Shown here one piece after another: positions 52,166-60,624 of a stretch of DNA of 64,000 nt; position 1 is the first letter of the stretch, and each line of letters opens with the position of its first letter. The DNA lies in NCBI RefSeq assembly GCF_900107645.1, contig NZ_FNQN01000004.1:248001-312000 (forward strand), in the 5' to 3' direction. The position numbers were made by a program, and so were the translations under genes. The notes beneath the pieces are model-generated. The model worked only from the letters and a program-made list of their open reading frames with translations. It ran no database searches and had not been told where the DNA came from. This DNA is from Desulfuromusa kysingii. GTDB taxonomy: Bacteria > Desulfobacterota > Desulfuromonadia > Desulfuromonadales > Geopsychrobacteraceae.

Positions 52166-52984
52166 GTGACTTATCTGATTGCCGAGCACCGCATGTCCGT
52201 CCAGCGTAGTTGTCGCTGTGTCGGTCTCTCTCGGGCGGCCTACTATCGACAACCTGCAACCAAAGATCGCGATGTTGAAGTTGTTGATGCACTCAATAGC
52301 GTACTCGACAAACATCCCCGTTGGGGCTTCTGGAAATGCTGGAAATATTTGTACAAGCGCCACCGTTGGAACCATAAGCGGGTTTATCGCATTTACTGCA
52401 AGCTGAACCTGAACCAAAAACGCCAGGCCAAGAAGCGACTACCGAAACGTGTTCAACAGCCGTTACTTGTGCCATTGCAACCGAACCAAGTCTGGTCCGC
52501 CGACTTCATGAGTGATTCGCTCTATGCTGGCCGGCGATTTCGGACTTTTAACGTGATCGACGATTTTAACCGAGAACTACTGCATATTGAAATCGATACC
52601 TCAATTACCGGAAAACGATTGATCCGGGTGTTTGAACGGCTTCGCTTAGAGCGCGGATTGCCTGAAATGCTGAGAACCGATAACGGCCCCGAATTTCTCA
52701 GTGGTGAGTTCATTGCCTGGGCCGAAGAACACGGGATGACGATTCAATACATTCAGCCCGGCAAACCAAACCAGAATGCGTATATCGAGCGCTTCAACAA
52801 GACGTATCGTAACGAAGTGCTCGACCTGTACCTGTTCCGCAATCTGAACGAGGTTCGGGAGACCACGTACTGGTGGAAAATTGAATACAACGAGCAGCGG
52901 CCTCATGATTCCCTCGGGGATCTGACGCCTGCTGAATATCTGTCAAAGAACGCTGGAAACTCTACTTTTCAACTGTCTACTTGA
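52166..52984 (+). CDS. IS3-family transposase OrfB (DDE integrase)
   Basis: A 272-residue catalytic part (the frame is open from the frameshift site at 52130, giving ALRPPDKREAVTYLIAEHRMS). The DDE triad is in WSADFM, LRTDNGPEF and QNAYIERFNKTYRNEV. It is in the -1 frame relative to orfA, as required for the fused product. No internal stop is seen. Confidence 0.93.
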   Translation: MTYLIAEHRMSVQRSCRCVGLSRAAYYRQPATKDRDVEVVDALNSVLDKHPRWGFWKCWKYLYKRHRWNHKRVYRIYCKLNLNQKRQAKKRLPKRVQQPLLVPLQPNQVWSADFMSDSLYAGRRFRTFNVIDDFNRELLHIEIDTSITGKRLIRVFERLRLERGLPEMLRTDNGPEFLSGEFIAWAEEHGMTIQYIQPGKPNQNAYIERFNKTYRNEVLDLYLFRNLNEVRETTYWWKIEYNEQRPHDSLGDLTPAEYLSKNAGNSTFQLST

Positions 52985-53172
52985 CAGGGAAGCTTACGAC
53001 TCGCTCTAACTGGTCAGGTGGATCAGAGACTGTCATAGCATCTTCCTCCTTTGAGTTTAAGGTAATTACAGCCTACCACAACTCTCAAAAAGAATAGTCC
53101 GCCCCATTCTGGGTATTGTTAACTTAATGCTCTTCCCTTCAGTCAGTATGAATCAATCATCAAATCACAGCC

Positions 53173-53835
53173 TACAAAGGTCATCGTTTTCCAAAATCCA
53201 TTATCAGTTATGTTGTATGGCCATACTACAGATTTTCGCTATCCGAGACCTGTAGATCCGTTACAAATCCATCGGGAAGTGGTGCATTAAATTTCCATCT
53301 TCTTACTCAAAAAAAGCTGCGTAAGTCTGCTGGTCAGGCTGGTGACATCTGGTATCTCGATGAGTTTTTATCAAAATACGGGGCGAACAGCACCCCTTTG
53401 GCGAGCAGTCGATCAGGATGGCGATGAAATCGGCATCTTGGTTCAACATAAGCGCAACAAACAAGCGGCACTTCGTTTCTTTCGCGAGCTATTTCGTAAA
53501 ACAACTATGCGTCCTCACAAGATCGTGACCGATAAACTGCCTAGCTACCGTGCTGCATTGAAAGAGCTAGACACCTCAGCAGCGTACGTGACGGACAGAT
53601 ATCAAAACAAGCGAGCGGAACTTTCGTACCAAACACCTCACTGCGTAAACGAAAAATGCAGAGGTTCAAATCACAAAGACAAGCCAAGCAGTTCCTCTCC
53701 TTCCATGGACTGGGGAACAACATTTTCCGTCAGCAGCATCATTTGTTGAGAGCCAAAAACGACCACATCCTTCGCAATCGCGCCTTTGCTACCTGGCAAC
53801 AGGACACCTGCGGCGGCTGGTCTGAGATGATGTGA
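53173..53835 (+). pseudogene. Decayed IS6-family transposase
   Basis: Parts of one transposase occur in different frames. YKGHRFPKSIISYVVWPYYRFSLS begins at 53173. IWYLDEFL then LWRAVDQDGDEIGILVQHKRNKQAALRFF with VTDKLPSYRAAL lies in another frame. From 53641 LRKRKMQRFKSQRQAKQFLS and the end RAFATWQQDT to a stop at 53835 return to the first frame. The degenerate middle near 53245-53330 and a break near 53630 show it is dead. Confidence 0.8.
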
Positions 53836-53894
53836 CTTAACTCTGACAATGCCTCATTTTAAAACTTCCTGAATAACAAAACTTATTATGCAAG

Positions 53895-54755
53895 TCATAG
53901 ATTATGGGCATCACCGCCTGCAGGCGGACATTGCGCGCAATCCTTGACGTCACAACTTTCGCTCGGTGCTTTTAGAATTTCCGTAAGCTCACGGTTCATC
54001 CTGACAAATAATTGATCCTGCTTGCTGCGATAACGGGGCAAAGTGACATCGATAATACATTTGATCCCTTTACTGGCTTTATCCAAAATCAAGATCCGAT
54101 CGGCCAGCAGAAGCGCCTCTTCGATATCATGAGTCACAAACAGAACCGTGTGGGACAGTTTACGGCTGAGCTGCATCAACAATAACTGCATCTCTCCCCG
54201 AGTCTGGGCGTCCAATGCGGCGAAAGGTTCATCCAGAAGCAACACCTCTGGAGCCAAAATCAAAACCCGCGCCAGAGCGACCCGCTGTTTCATCCCACCG
54301 GATATCTCCTCCGGCAGATGATCGGCGTAACCGGCTAACCCGACTAATTCGATAAAGCGTTCAACCTCAATATTTCTTTGTTTTTTGTTAAACCCCCTTT
54401 GCTGCAAGCCGAAGTCAATATTCTCCCTAACGGTCAACCACGGAAACAAAGCATTCTCCTGAAAAACCACACAACGGTTCGTACCCGGACCATCGACATT
54501 TTTCCCGGCCAGTTGCACCGAGCCGATATCTGGCTTCAGAAATCCAGCCAGCAAGTTCAACAGCGTAGTTTTGCCACAACCGCTGCGACCGAGAATACAG
54601 ACGATTTCACCTTGATCCACACTGAAGCTGACATCTTGTAACACTGATACGCACCCGTTTGTGGTGGTAAAACCTACACTTAACGAATCTATGTTCAGCA
54701 GAGCGGGGGCAGCTCGTTTATCTCGGTTATAAACCACCTTCAAATGGGATTTCAT
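53895..54755 (-). CDS. ABC transporter ATPase (SsuB/TauB/NrtD type) with cysteine-rich tail
   Basis: A 286-residue ATPase. Walker A is GRSGCGKTTL, the signature is ISGGMKQRVALAR and Walker B is LLLDEPFAALD; FQENALFPWLTVRENI is typical of nitrate/sulfonate importers. The last 25 residues carry a CDVKDCAQCPPAGG motif, three cysteines not found in ordinary SsuB proteins, which might bind a metal. It overlaps the permease by 4 bp. Confidence 0.88.
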   Translation of the reverse strand: MKSHLKVVYNRDKRAAPALLNIDSLSVGFTTTNGCVSVLQDVSFSVDQGEIVCILGRSGCGKTTLLNLLAGFLKPDIGSVQLAGKNVDGPGTNRCVVFQENALFPWLTVRENIDFGLQQRGFNKKQRNIEVERFIELVGLAGYADHLPEEISGGMKQRVALARVLILAPEVLLLDEPFAALDAQTRGEMQLLLMQLSRKLSHTVLFVTHDIEEALLLADRILILDKASKGIKCIIDVTLPRYRSKQDQLFVRMNRELTEILKAPSESCDVKDCAQCPPAGGDAHNL

Positions 54756-55555
54756 GCGGTTCTCCTAGCGCTTCTGAAGAAAATCTTCATCAATCCATGC
54801 AGCACTGAATCGCTGATTTTCCCAACCAGAGCAATCAGAACGATCCCAACAACCACGACATCAACCTGGCCCAACATGCGAGCGTCCATGACAACCGCAC
54901 CCAAGCCGGTCGAAACACCCGTCATTTCCCCCAGCACCATATAAGCCCATGATACCCCCAGTCCCAGTCGCAGACCGGTTATGATATGTGGCATGGTCGC
55001 CGGCAGCAGAACGGCAACGACCCCCCGCAAGCGTCCGGCACCCAACATAGCTCCAGCTTGTAACAACACCGGGCTCACGTTGCGGGCACCCGCCTCGGCG
55101 TTGAGATATATTGGGAAAAAAGCTGCAAGAGAGATTAAAAAAACGGTTGCTTTAATCCCGATACCAAACCAAACCAGTGCCAATGGTAACCAGCAGATCC
55201 CGGGGACAGATCTAAGGCCGTTAATCGTCGTAGCAATCATCCGTTGAACACAACTCAGTCGCCCAGACATAACCCCCAACGGTACCCCTAACGCGACGGC
55301 AAGGATAAACCCACCTAACACCCGCATGCTGCTGGCGTACAAATCACCCCAAAAACGACCAGCATATGGGGCGCTGCCGGTCTCGGCAAATAGATATGAG
55401 AACATGGCTCGTAACACCGCACTGGGGTGCGGCATCAAATAACCAGGGACCAACCCTGTTTCACTGACCATAAACCAGAGCAACAATAAGCCAGCAGGGA
55501 TCAAACAAGGGAGAACCCGGTTTAATTCAAGAGGCTTAAATGGATGGCCGATCAT
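54752..55555 (-). CDS. ABC transporter permease (SsuC/TauC type)
   Basis: A 267-residue permease with about six membrane helices. The EAA-loop region reads AGARNVSPVLLQAGAMLGAGRLRGVVAVLLPATMPHIITGLRLGLGVSW, typical of the nitrate/sulfonate/taurine group. It overlaps the binding-protein gene by 4 bp. The substrate is not evident. Confidence 0.88.
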   Translation of the reverse strand: MIGHPFKPLELNRVLPCLIPAGLLLLWFMVSETGLVPGYLMPHPSAVLRAMFSYLFAETGSAPYAGRFWGDLYASSMRVLGGFILAVALGVPLGVMSGRLSCVQRMIATTINGLRSVPGICWLPLALVWFGIGIKATVFLISLAAFFPIYLNAEAGARNVSPVLLQAGAMLGAGRLRGVVAVLLPATMPHIITGLRLGLGVSWAYMVLGEMTGVSTGLGAVVMDARMLGQVDVVVVGIVLIALVGKISDSVLHGLMKIFFRSARRTA

Positions 55556-56508
55556 TTCAACCTCTGCTGTGCTTGATTCACGAAATTCAGGTCGAATAAT
55601 TTGTTGTAATCCGGCTGCTTTGCAATCATACCAAGTTTCTCCATCTGCGCACCCAATGCCTTGGTTTGTGCCACAAAAGTTTCATCCATCTGCCAGGATA
55701 ATTCCATGTTGGTTGCAGATAATTCAAGGGTTTCAGGCTGAATACCGAAATTGGTCGCTTTGGCGAACCAGGTTTCCTGATCGATGACCAGCATTTTTGT
55801 CGCCTTAGCGTGAGCCAAAACCAGTTGTTCAACAATTTCAGGTTGTTTTTCAATTGTTTCCCGCCGAACAATCATAACAGCATTAATAGCACCGATCGAA
55901 TCACCATAATAAGGATAGGATAAGATCTCTCCGTAACCCCGTTGAACCGCGAGAGCCGGAAATGGCTCACCAGAAAGGAATGCGTCGATACTGCCACGCG
56001 CTAGAGCCGTCCCCATGTCGAAGAAATCAACCCGAATCAAAGTCACGTCCTTTTCCGGTGACAAACCATTACGCATCAGCGTCTCTCGTAACAGAATCTC
56101 ATGCATGGTTCCCGGCACATAGCCTATTTTTTTGCCTTTAAGATCTTTTTCCGAATGGATATTGCTGTTGCTGCTGACAACTAATGCTGAACACTTGTTG
56201 CACAAAGCAGCAACAATAACGATCGGCTGTCCCTGGGCAGCGGAACGGATGGCATGAGCCAGAGTCGTCCCCGTCATTTCAAGACTACCGGCCAGAAGAG
56301 CCGTCTTCTGATCCGCCGGATTAGTAAACGTGTGAATTTGAACATTCCATTCGGCAGACAAAAACTGCTCGTAAAAAAAAGGTTGTATTGTTTGTGCCGT
56401 TTTCCAAGTGCCGACTGACACATTAGTAGCCTGAGCAGCAGACAAAGGCCCCTGACAGACGATGAGCAGCAAAAGAACGAAACTTTTGCAGATAGACACT
56501 GCCGACAT
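55552..56508 (-). CDS. ABC transporter substrate-binding protein (NMT1/SsuA-like)
   Basis: A 318-residue exported binding protein with a signal peptide (about 1-24, ending LSAAQA). VSVGTWKTAQTIQPFFYEQFL, LLAGSLEMTGTTLAHAI, KDLKGKKIGYVPGTMHEILLRETL and FLSGEPFPALAV match the NMT1/THI5-like SsuA group. A CNKC motif follows IVVAALC-type core, placing two cysteines near the ligand cleft. The ATG at 56508 with AGAGGG is preferred over 56586. It lies 14 bp after the radical SAM gene, so transporter and enzyme are probably co-expressed. Confidence 0.85.
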   Translation of the reverse strand: MSAVSICKSFVLLLLIVCQGPLSAAQATNVSVGTWKTAQTIQPFFYEQFLSAEWNVQIHTFTNPADQKTALLAGSLEMTGTTLAHAIRSAAQGQPIVIVAALCNKCSALVVSSNSNIHSEKDLKGKKIGYVPGTMHEILLRETLMRNGLSPEKDVTLIRVDFFDMGTALARGSIDAFLSGEPFPALAVQRGYGEILSYPYYGDSIGAINAVMIVRRETIEKQPEIVEQLVLAHAKATKMLVIDQETWFAKATNFGIQPETLELSATNMELSWQMDETFVAQTKALGAQMEKLGMIAKQPDYNKLFDLNFVNQAQQRLK

Positions 56509-56522
56509 ATTATCCCTCTTCA

Positions 56523-57563
56523 CTATTGATAGCAGTTCGACGGCAGGGAGGGATCGAGATTCATTTCCCGATGGATCTTCTGGCAAGCTTCAACGCTATT
56601 TCCCCGCCCCGTGCTGGTATCTTCTTGTCCATCTCGCGGATTTGAACCAACTTCAGGAAAAAACAGGTTCGCTCCAGCCAGCAAAGATGCGCTATGCGGT
56701 TCATGGGTGCAGTGAGCTTTCGGCACATCGCCCATGATCAGGCGGCTAATGGCAACCAGACGCGCCATTTCCAACTCTGTAATCATGCCAAACTTGGTCA
56801 TTGGCGAGCCGGGGAAATTAATCCGCCGCATCACCCCGCTGTAGGTTGCACCATAATCGCGAGCCAGAAACATCAAATCGATCAATTCTTCGGCACTGTG
56901 TTCCGGTCCCACAGGCTCAACACAGTTCATCCATTTCAAGCCAACATCCCGCAAAACCTGGATTGTTTTGATGCGTTTATTTCGATCCAAAGGAGTATCG
57001 CGACCTTCCCCTAAGCGTACAGCGTGATAGGCTCCGACAAAGCCCGCGGCCAACAATGCTTCTCCTTCGGCATGGTTAATATCGCGAGTATTAGCGATCA
57101 ATGGAACAGAGACTTCCTGACTGAGAAGCTTGCCGATTTCAAGCAATCTTAAAAACGGATAGGTTCCGGTTGTCATCAAATTGATCCCATCACAGCCCAA
57201 CTTTTCTGCGTATCTGGCCCAGGACAGAATCTGCTCTTCAGAATAATCAACTTTTTCGGTGAAGATCCCGGCTTTATGAGTAAGGCTGCAGAACAGACAA
57301 TCAAGGGGACAAGGCTCAACATTCAAACCGATATGCAGGTGGTTCTCACCTTTACTGCAGAACTGTTCACGCGACATGCGATTGGCAGCAGCCATCATTC
57401 TGTAACAATCTAAACTATGTAGCGGAATTTTCATCAGTCGCAGGCCCTCATCCCGTGTCAGGGGGACGAATTCTGTTGCTTTTTTCAAGATATCGTCTAC
57501 TCCCGCAATGGATTTCGTCCCACCGCCCCACTCCTCTGTATTCATACTTCCATCGAACATCAT
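56523..57563 (-). CDS. BioB-like radical SAM enzyme
   Basis: A 346-residue radical SAM protein. The cluster motif is CPLDCLFC (CxxxCxxC) within LNVEPCPLDCLFCSLTHKAG, and the barrel has GCDGINLMTTG and CVEPVGPEHSAEEL, as in biotin-synthase-like, HydE-like and PylB-like proteins. The usual BioB Arg and Cys ligands for a second cluster are not evident, so it is unlikely to be biotin synthase. The start at 57563 is chosen since AAAGGA lies 9 bases upstream. It lies between modC and the SsuABC-like genes; its substrate is unknown. Confidence 0.82.
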   Translation of the reverse strand: MMFDGSMNTEEWGGGTKSIAGVDDILKKATEFVPLTRDEGLRLMKIPLHSLDCYRMMAAANRMSREQFCSKGENHLHIGLNVEPCPLDCLFCSLTHKAGIFTEKVDYSEEQILSWARYAEKLGCDGINLMTTGTYPFLRLLEIGKLLSQEVSVPLIANTRDINHAEGEALLAAGFVGAYHAVRLGEGRDTPLDRNKRIKTIQVLRDVGLKWMNCVEPVGPEHSAEELIDLMFLARDYGATYSGVMRRINFPGSPMTKFGMITELEMARLVAISRLIMGDVPKAHCTHEPHSASLLAGANLFFPEVGSNPRDGQEDTSTGRGNSVEACQKIHREMNLDPSLPSNCYQ

Positions 57564-57589
57564 GGTTAACATTCCTTTCTTCCTTGCGT

Positions 57590-58255
57590 TCAGACAAACG
57601 CTTTAATATTGACTGTTTTCTCTATCGTCCCACGACGCAGGAAAGAGACGTTGTCTCCCAAAATGGCCGCTTCGCTCATATTGTGGGTCACCAGCAACAT
57701 AGTGACACCGGTTTTTTTCTGTATTTCTTTTAATTCCAACTGCAATTGCGAACGACTTTCTAAATCCAGATGGCTGAGAGGTTCATCGAGTAGCAGAGTT
57801 CCGGGTTCAGTGGCTAATGCCCTCGCCAGAGCGATCCGTTGTTTCTGCCCACCACTGAGCATCGCCGGGTATTTGTGCTGCTGATCCATAAGACCAACAA
57901 TACCAAGGTAATGCTGAGCCTTGTCATAAACGGTCTGACTGTTGGCACCGCTAGCGTTCAGTCCATATTCCACATTCTGCCGTGCGCTCAGATGCGGGAA
58001 TAGGGCATAGTCTTGAAACACAAAACCAACATCCCGCTGCTGAGGCTGTTGTGTCGTTACGCAAATATCGTTAAGATAAACATCTCCGGAATCCGGTTTT
58101 AGCAAACCGGCGATCAACGCAAGTAAAGTGCTTTTTCCTTCGCCGCTGGGGCCAACCAGAACATGAAAGGTTCCCTCCTTGACCCGCAGCGATAAATTGC
58201 GAAACAGCTCTTGGGAACCGAAGTTTTTACAGATATTTCGCAGTTCAATAGCCAT
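57590..58255 (-). CDS. modC: Molybdate/tungstate-type ABC transporter ATPase
   Basis: A 221-residue ATPase. Walker A is GPSGEGKST (unusual Glu), the signature is LSGGQKQRIALAR and Walker B is LLLDEPLSHLD. It is shorter than ModC (about 350) because it lacks the C-terminal molybdate-binding MOP domain. It overlaps modB by 11 bp. The Mo or W assignment rests mostly on its neighbours. Confidence 0.8.
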   Translation of the reverse strand: MAIELRNICKNFGSQELFRNLSLRVKEGTFHVLVGPSGEGKSTLLALIAGLLKPDSGDVYLNDICVTTQQPQQRDVGFVFQDYALFPHLSARQNVEYGLNASGANSQTVYDKAQHYLGIVGLMDQQHKYPAMLSGGQKQRIALARALATEPGTLLLDEPLSHLDLESRSQLQLELKEIQKKTGVTMLLVTHNMSEAAILGDNVSFLRRGTIEKTVNIKAFV

Positions 58256-59108
58256 GCTGGCGTCCTGACTGAAGTTTCAAGATAAACAGCAGTGAAAATG
58301 AAAATAATATCAGCAACAACGCTGTAGAAATGGCCTGTCCCAGATCACCGCTCATGGCGTCCATGTAAATGGAGATAGTCATGGTTTCGGTTTTTCCGGG
58401 GATACTGCCAGCAACCATCGCTGTAGCGCCGAATTCCCCCAAAGCACGAGCCCAACTCATGGCCAATCCGGCACAGCCCCCCCTGCGACACAGCGGCAGA
58501 ATGACACGTCGGAAAGTATGGAAATCGGAGGCGTTAAGCGTCGCCGAAGCCGCCAATAAATTACGTGGAATTGAGGAAATACTTTCGCGGACTGTTTTGA
58601 TGAAAAATGGAGCGGCAACAAAGAGTTGGGCTAAAACGATGCCAACAGGAGTAAACAAAAGTTTGACTCCCCACTGTTGGAGCAATTCTCCACATAGGCT
58701 GTTGGGACTAAGCAACAACAACAGGCACAACCCTGTAACCAATGGTGGCATGATAATCGGCAGGTCAAGAATCCCTTCAAGCAGCGCCTTACCCTTGAAG
58801 TTTTTCAGTGCCAGGACATAGGCCACCGGGGTCCCAAACATCAAGGTCAGAACTACGACTGCAAAGGATGTCTGCATACTCAGCAAGATGGTGTCCAGAC
58901 CGCGTGCCGAGCAGAGATGAGCAAAGAGATCCGCCCAGGAAACAGCACCCAAAAGAGCCATCAGCACCAGAGCAATCATGGCAAAAAAGAACGCCGCCAT
59001 AACTGCCATCAGAACATTGAACCGCATCAGTCGAGCAATCAGATTGATAGCGCCCTGACGCGGTAGAATCGCGACCTGTTCGTTTGAAAGATTCTGCATA
59101 TCTCGCAT
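58245..59108 (-). CDS. modB: Molybdate/tungstate-type ABC permease
   Basis: A 287-residue permease with six membrane helices, longer than E. coli ModB (229) by an N-terminal extension. GTPVAYVLALKNFKGKALLEGILDLPIIMPPLVTGLCLLLL and ALGEFGATAMVAGSIPGKTETMTISIYM are classic ModB/CysT blocks. It lies between the DUF364 gene and modC. Substrate choice between Mo and W cannot be read from the sequence. Confidence 0.87.
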   Translation of the reverse strand: MRDMQNLSNEQVAILPRQGAINLIARLMRFNVLMAVMAAFFFAMIALVLMALLGAVSWADLFAHLCSARGLDTILLSMQTSFAVVVLTLMFGTPVAYVLALKNFKGKALLEGILDLPIIMPPLVTGLCLLLLLSPNSLCGELLQQWGVKLLFTPVGIVLAQLFVAAPFFIKTVRESISSIPRNLLAASATLNASDFHTFRRVILPLCRRGGCAGLAMSWARALGEFGATAMVAGSIPGKTETMTISIYMDAMSGDLGQAISTALLLILFSFSLLFILKLQSGRQHGY

Positions 59109-59121
59109 GTTCTCCGACCAT

Positions 59122-59868
59122 TCAAGTGGCTTGAAAACAGAAACGTTTCAAGTTCATCAGTTCAGCCGTTCCGGCAATACTGGTCCCATAGAAATAGAGA
59201 GGCACAGTGTTCTTTTCGGCCAGTTTGATCAGAGTGGGCAGAGAACCATTGATCACCGTGGAGCCGGTTGCCAGCACGACATCACTCTGCTTAAACAGTT
59301 CTGCTGTTTCTTGTTCACCGCCCCATTTGATCGGCACACCAAACTTGCTACTGCCACGCTGATGTTCATCACGATCAATACAAATGACATTATCCGCCCC
59401 AAAGGTTTCGACCAATTTTGCAAGAATAGCGGGCTGTAACCCCACCTGACCGATTTTAGCTACTGGCTGTTTCTGCAAACGTCGGATGATTTCAGCAGCA
59501 CATTCTTCCGGTTCATCGTTATGACAGTGGACGGTCTCAAGTTCCGGCTTCAGGAAACGGATCACAGCATTCAGACTGGCGATAAAAAGTGCCCGATGCT
59601 CGACTTTCTCTATCGGCAGGGCGAGAATTCCAGCCAAGGTCGAAACCTTCTCACAAGGGGCATCAGTAAAAGCTTGGCCTCGACACCCCCTGAAGTTAGC
59701 TTCCATCAAAAATTCCTTGCCTTTGAGCAAAGGATAGTCTTGACGGGTCGGATTTCCGATTGCTTCTTCGTTCTTCAATATCCTGGCACTAATGGCAATA
59801 TTCTCCCCAAGCAGGGAATGTTCTTTAGCCAAAATCGAAAACCGCTCTTTGAGTTGTGAATAAAACAT
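59122..59868 (-). CDS. DUF364/DUF4213-family putative metal-chelating protein
   Basis: A 248-residue cytoplasmic protein. LMEANFRGCRGQAFTDAP with an enolase-N-like front part and a Rossmann-like rear part (VGLQPAILAKLVETFGADNVICIDRD, SDVVLATGSTVINGSLPTL) matches the DUF4213/DUF364 family, which is annotated as heavy-metal chelation. It lies between modA and modB, so it may handle molybdenum, tungsten or a cofactor. GGAGACG precedes the ATG. Confidence 0.78.
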   Translation of the reverse strand: MFYSQLKERFSILAKEHSLLGENIAISARILKNEEAIGNPTRQDYPLLKGKEFLMEANFRGCRGQAFTDAPCEKVSTLAGILALPIEKVEHRALFIASLNAVIRFLKPELETVHCHNDEPEECAAEIIRRLQKQPVAKIGQVGLQPAILAKLVETFGADNVICIDRDEHQRGSSKFGVPIKWGGEQETAELFKQSDVVLATGSTVINGSLPTLIKLAEKNTVPLYFYGTSIAGTAELMNLKRFCFQAT

Positions 59869-59880
59869 AGCGGCGTCTCC

Positions 59881-60615
59881 TTAAAGTTCAATAGCTTTAA
59901 AGCCATGCTTGGAAAAAATTGCTGGTGCATTGGCAAGCAGGTATTGCCAGAATCTTGTTGCTTCTTCAGGATGTGCTGGAGTCCTCAAACTGCAGATGGG
60001 AATAATATCAATCTGATTAATATCTGCAGGGATGGAGATAGTTTCAACTTGCTCGGACTGGACAGCATCAGCCCTCCAAACAATGGCTGCGTCGACGTTG
60101 CCTGTTTCGACCCAGCTAACCAATTGTTTAACATTAATCCCACGGGCGACAATGTTCATTTTGGTTGTGTCTAATCCAGCTAGCGCAAACAAACGCTCGT
60201 TATTCCGACCGATTGCAGCAGACCGACTATCCCCTAACGCAACCTCGATCTCTGGCAAAGTCAGATCACTTAGGCTTTGCACCTGGTGATCCCCTTGCGG
60301 GGTAATGATGACCGGGGTGTGATGTGCAATGGCAACACAGTCATCAATCAAACCTTCCTTTTTCAGCTTTAAGGCCCATTTATCCGACCCTGGAATGAAC
60401 AGATCGGGCCTGATGCCCATCAACATCTTACTGCCAAGTCGTCCGGAACCATCAAAGTCGAACGCAACCTCAATACCTGTTTCACGACTAAAGTTTTCTC
60501 CGAGTTCTTCAAGGGGAATACGCATCCCTGCCCCGGCAAAAACAAGGAGTTCAGCAGCGGACAGGTTGCTAGTCATAAAGAGAAAAACAAACAGGAGAAA
60601 CAATTTCTTCATCAT
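59881..60615 (-). CDS. modA: Molybdate/tungstate-type substrate-binding protein
   Basis: A 244-residue exported protein with a signal peptide ending at about residue 20. LLVFAGAGMRIPLEELGENFSRETGIEVAFDFDGSGRLGSKML matches ModA-like oxyanion-binding proteins, with FAGAGM and SGRL supplying the anion-binding turns. It starts 9 bp after moeA. The start is ATG at 60615 with AAAGGAT upstream; the ORF extends one TTG codon further. Confidence 0.87.
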   Translation of the reverse strand: MMKKLFLLFVFLFMTSNLSAAELLVFAGAGMRIPLEELGENFSRETGIEVAFDFDGSGRLGSKMLMGIRPDLFIPGSDKWALKLKKEGLIDDCVAIAHHTPVIITPQGDHQVQSLSDLTLPEIEVALGDSRSAAIGRNNERLFALAGLDTTKMNIVARGINVKQLVSWVETGNVDAAIVWRADAVQSEQVETISIPADINQIDIIPICSLRTPAHPEEATRFWQYLLANAPAIFSKHGFKAIEL

Positions 60616-60624
60616 CAATATCCT

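Larger units (their letters stand above)
51807..52997 (+). mobile_element. IS3-family insertion sequence, apparently intact
   Basis: About 1.19 kb with imperfect terminal inverted repeats: the left end GTAAGCTTCCCCAGTAGG and the right end, read inward, GTAAGCTTCCCTGTCAAG, with further matches (GTAGACA, AAAAGTAGAG) inside. It holds orfA and orfB in the -1 arrangement. GACTC occurs on both sides, one base away from the left end, and may be the target duplication. Both ORFs are open, so the element could be active. Confidence 0.88.

Noticed and set aside
53050-53085. Minus-strand GGAGGAAG ribosome-like site with an ATG near 53034, running toward the IS3 element
   Set aside because: Joining the flanks across the insertion gives only about 16 codons before a stop, so no real gene can be supported.
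56523-57563. Biotin synthase BioB
   Set aside because: It shares the CxxxCxxC motif and barrel, but other BioB signatures are not evident and no biotin genes are nearby.
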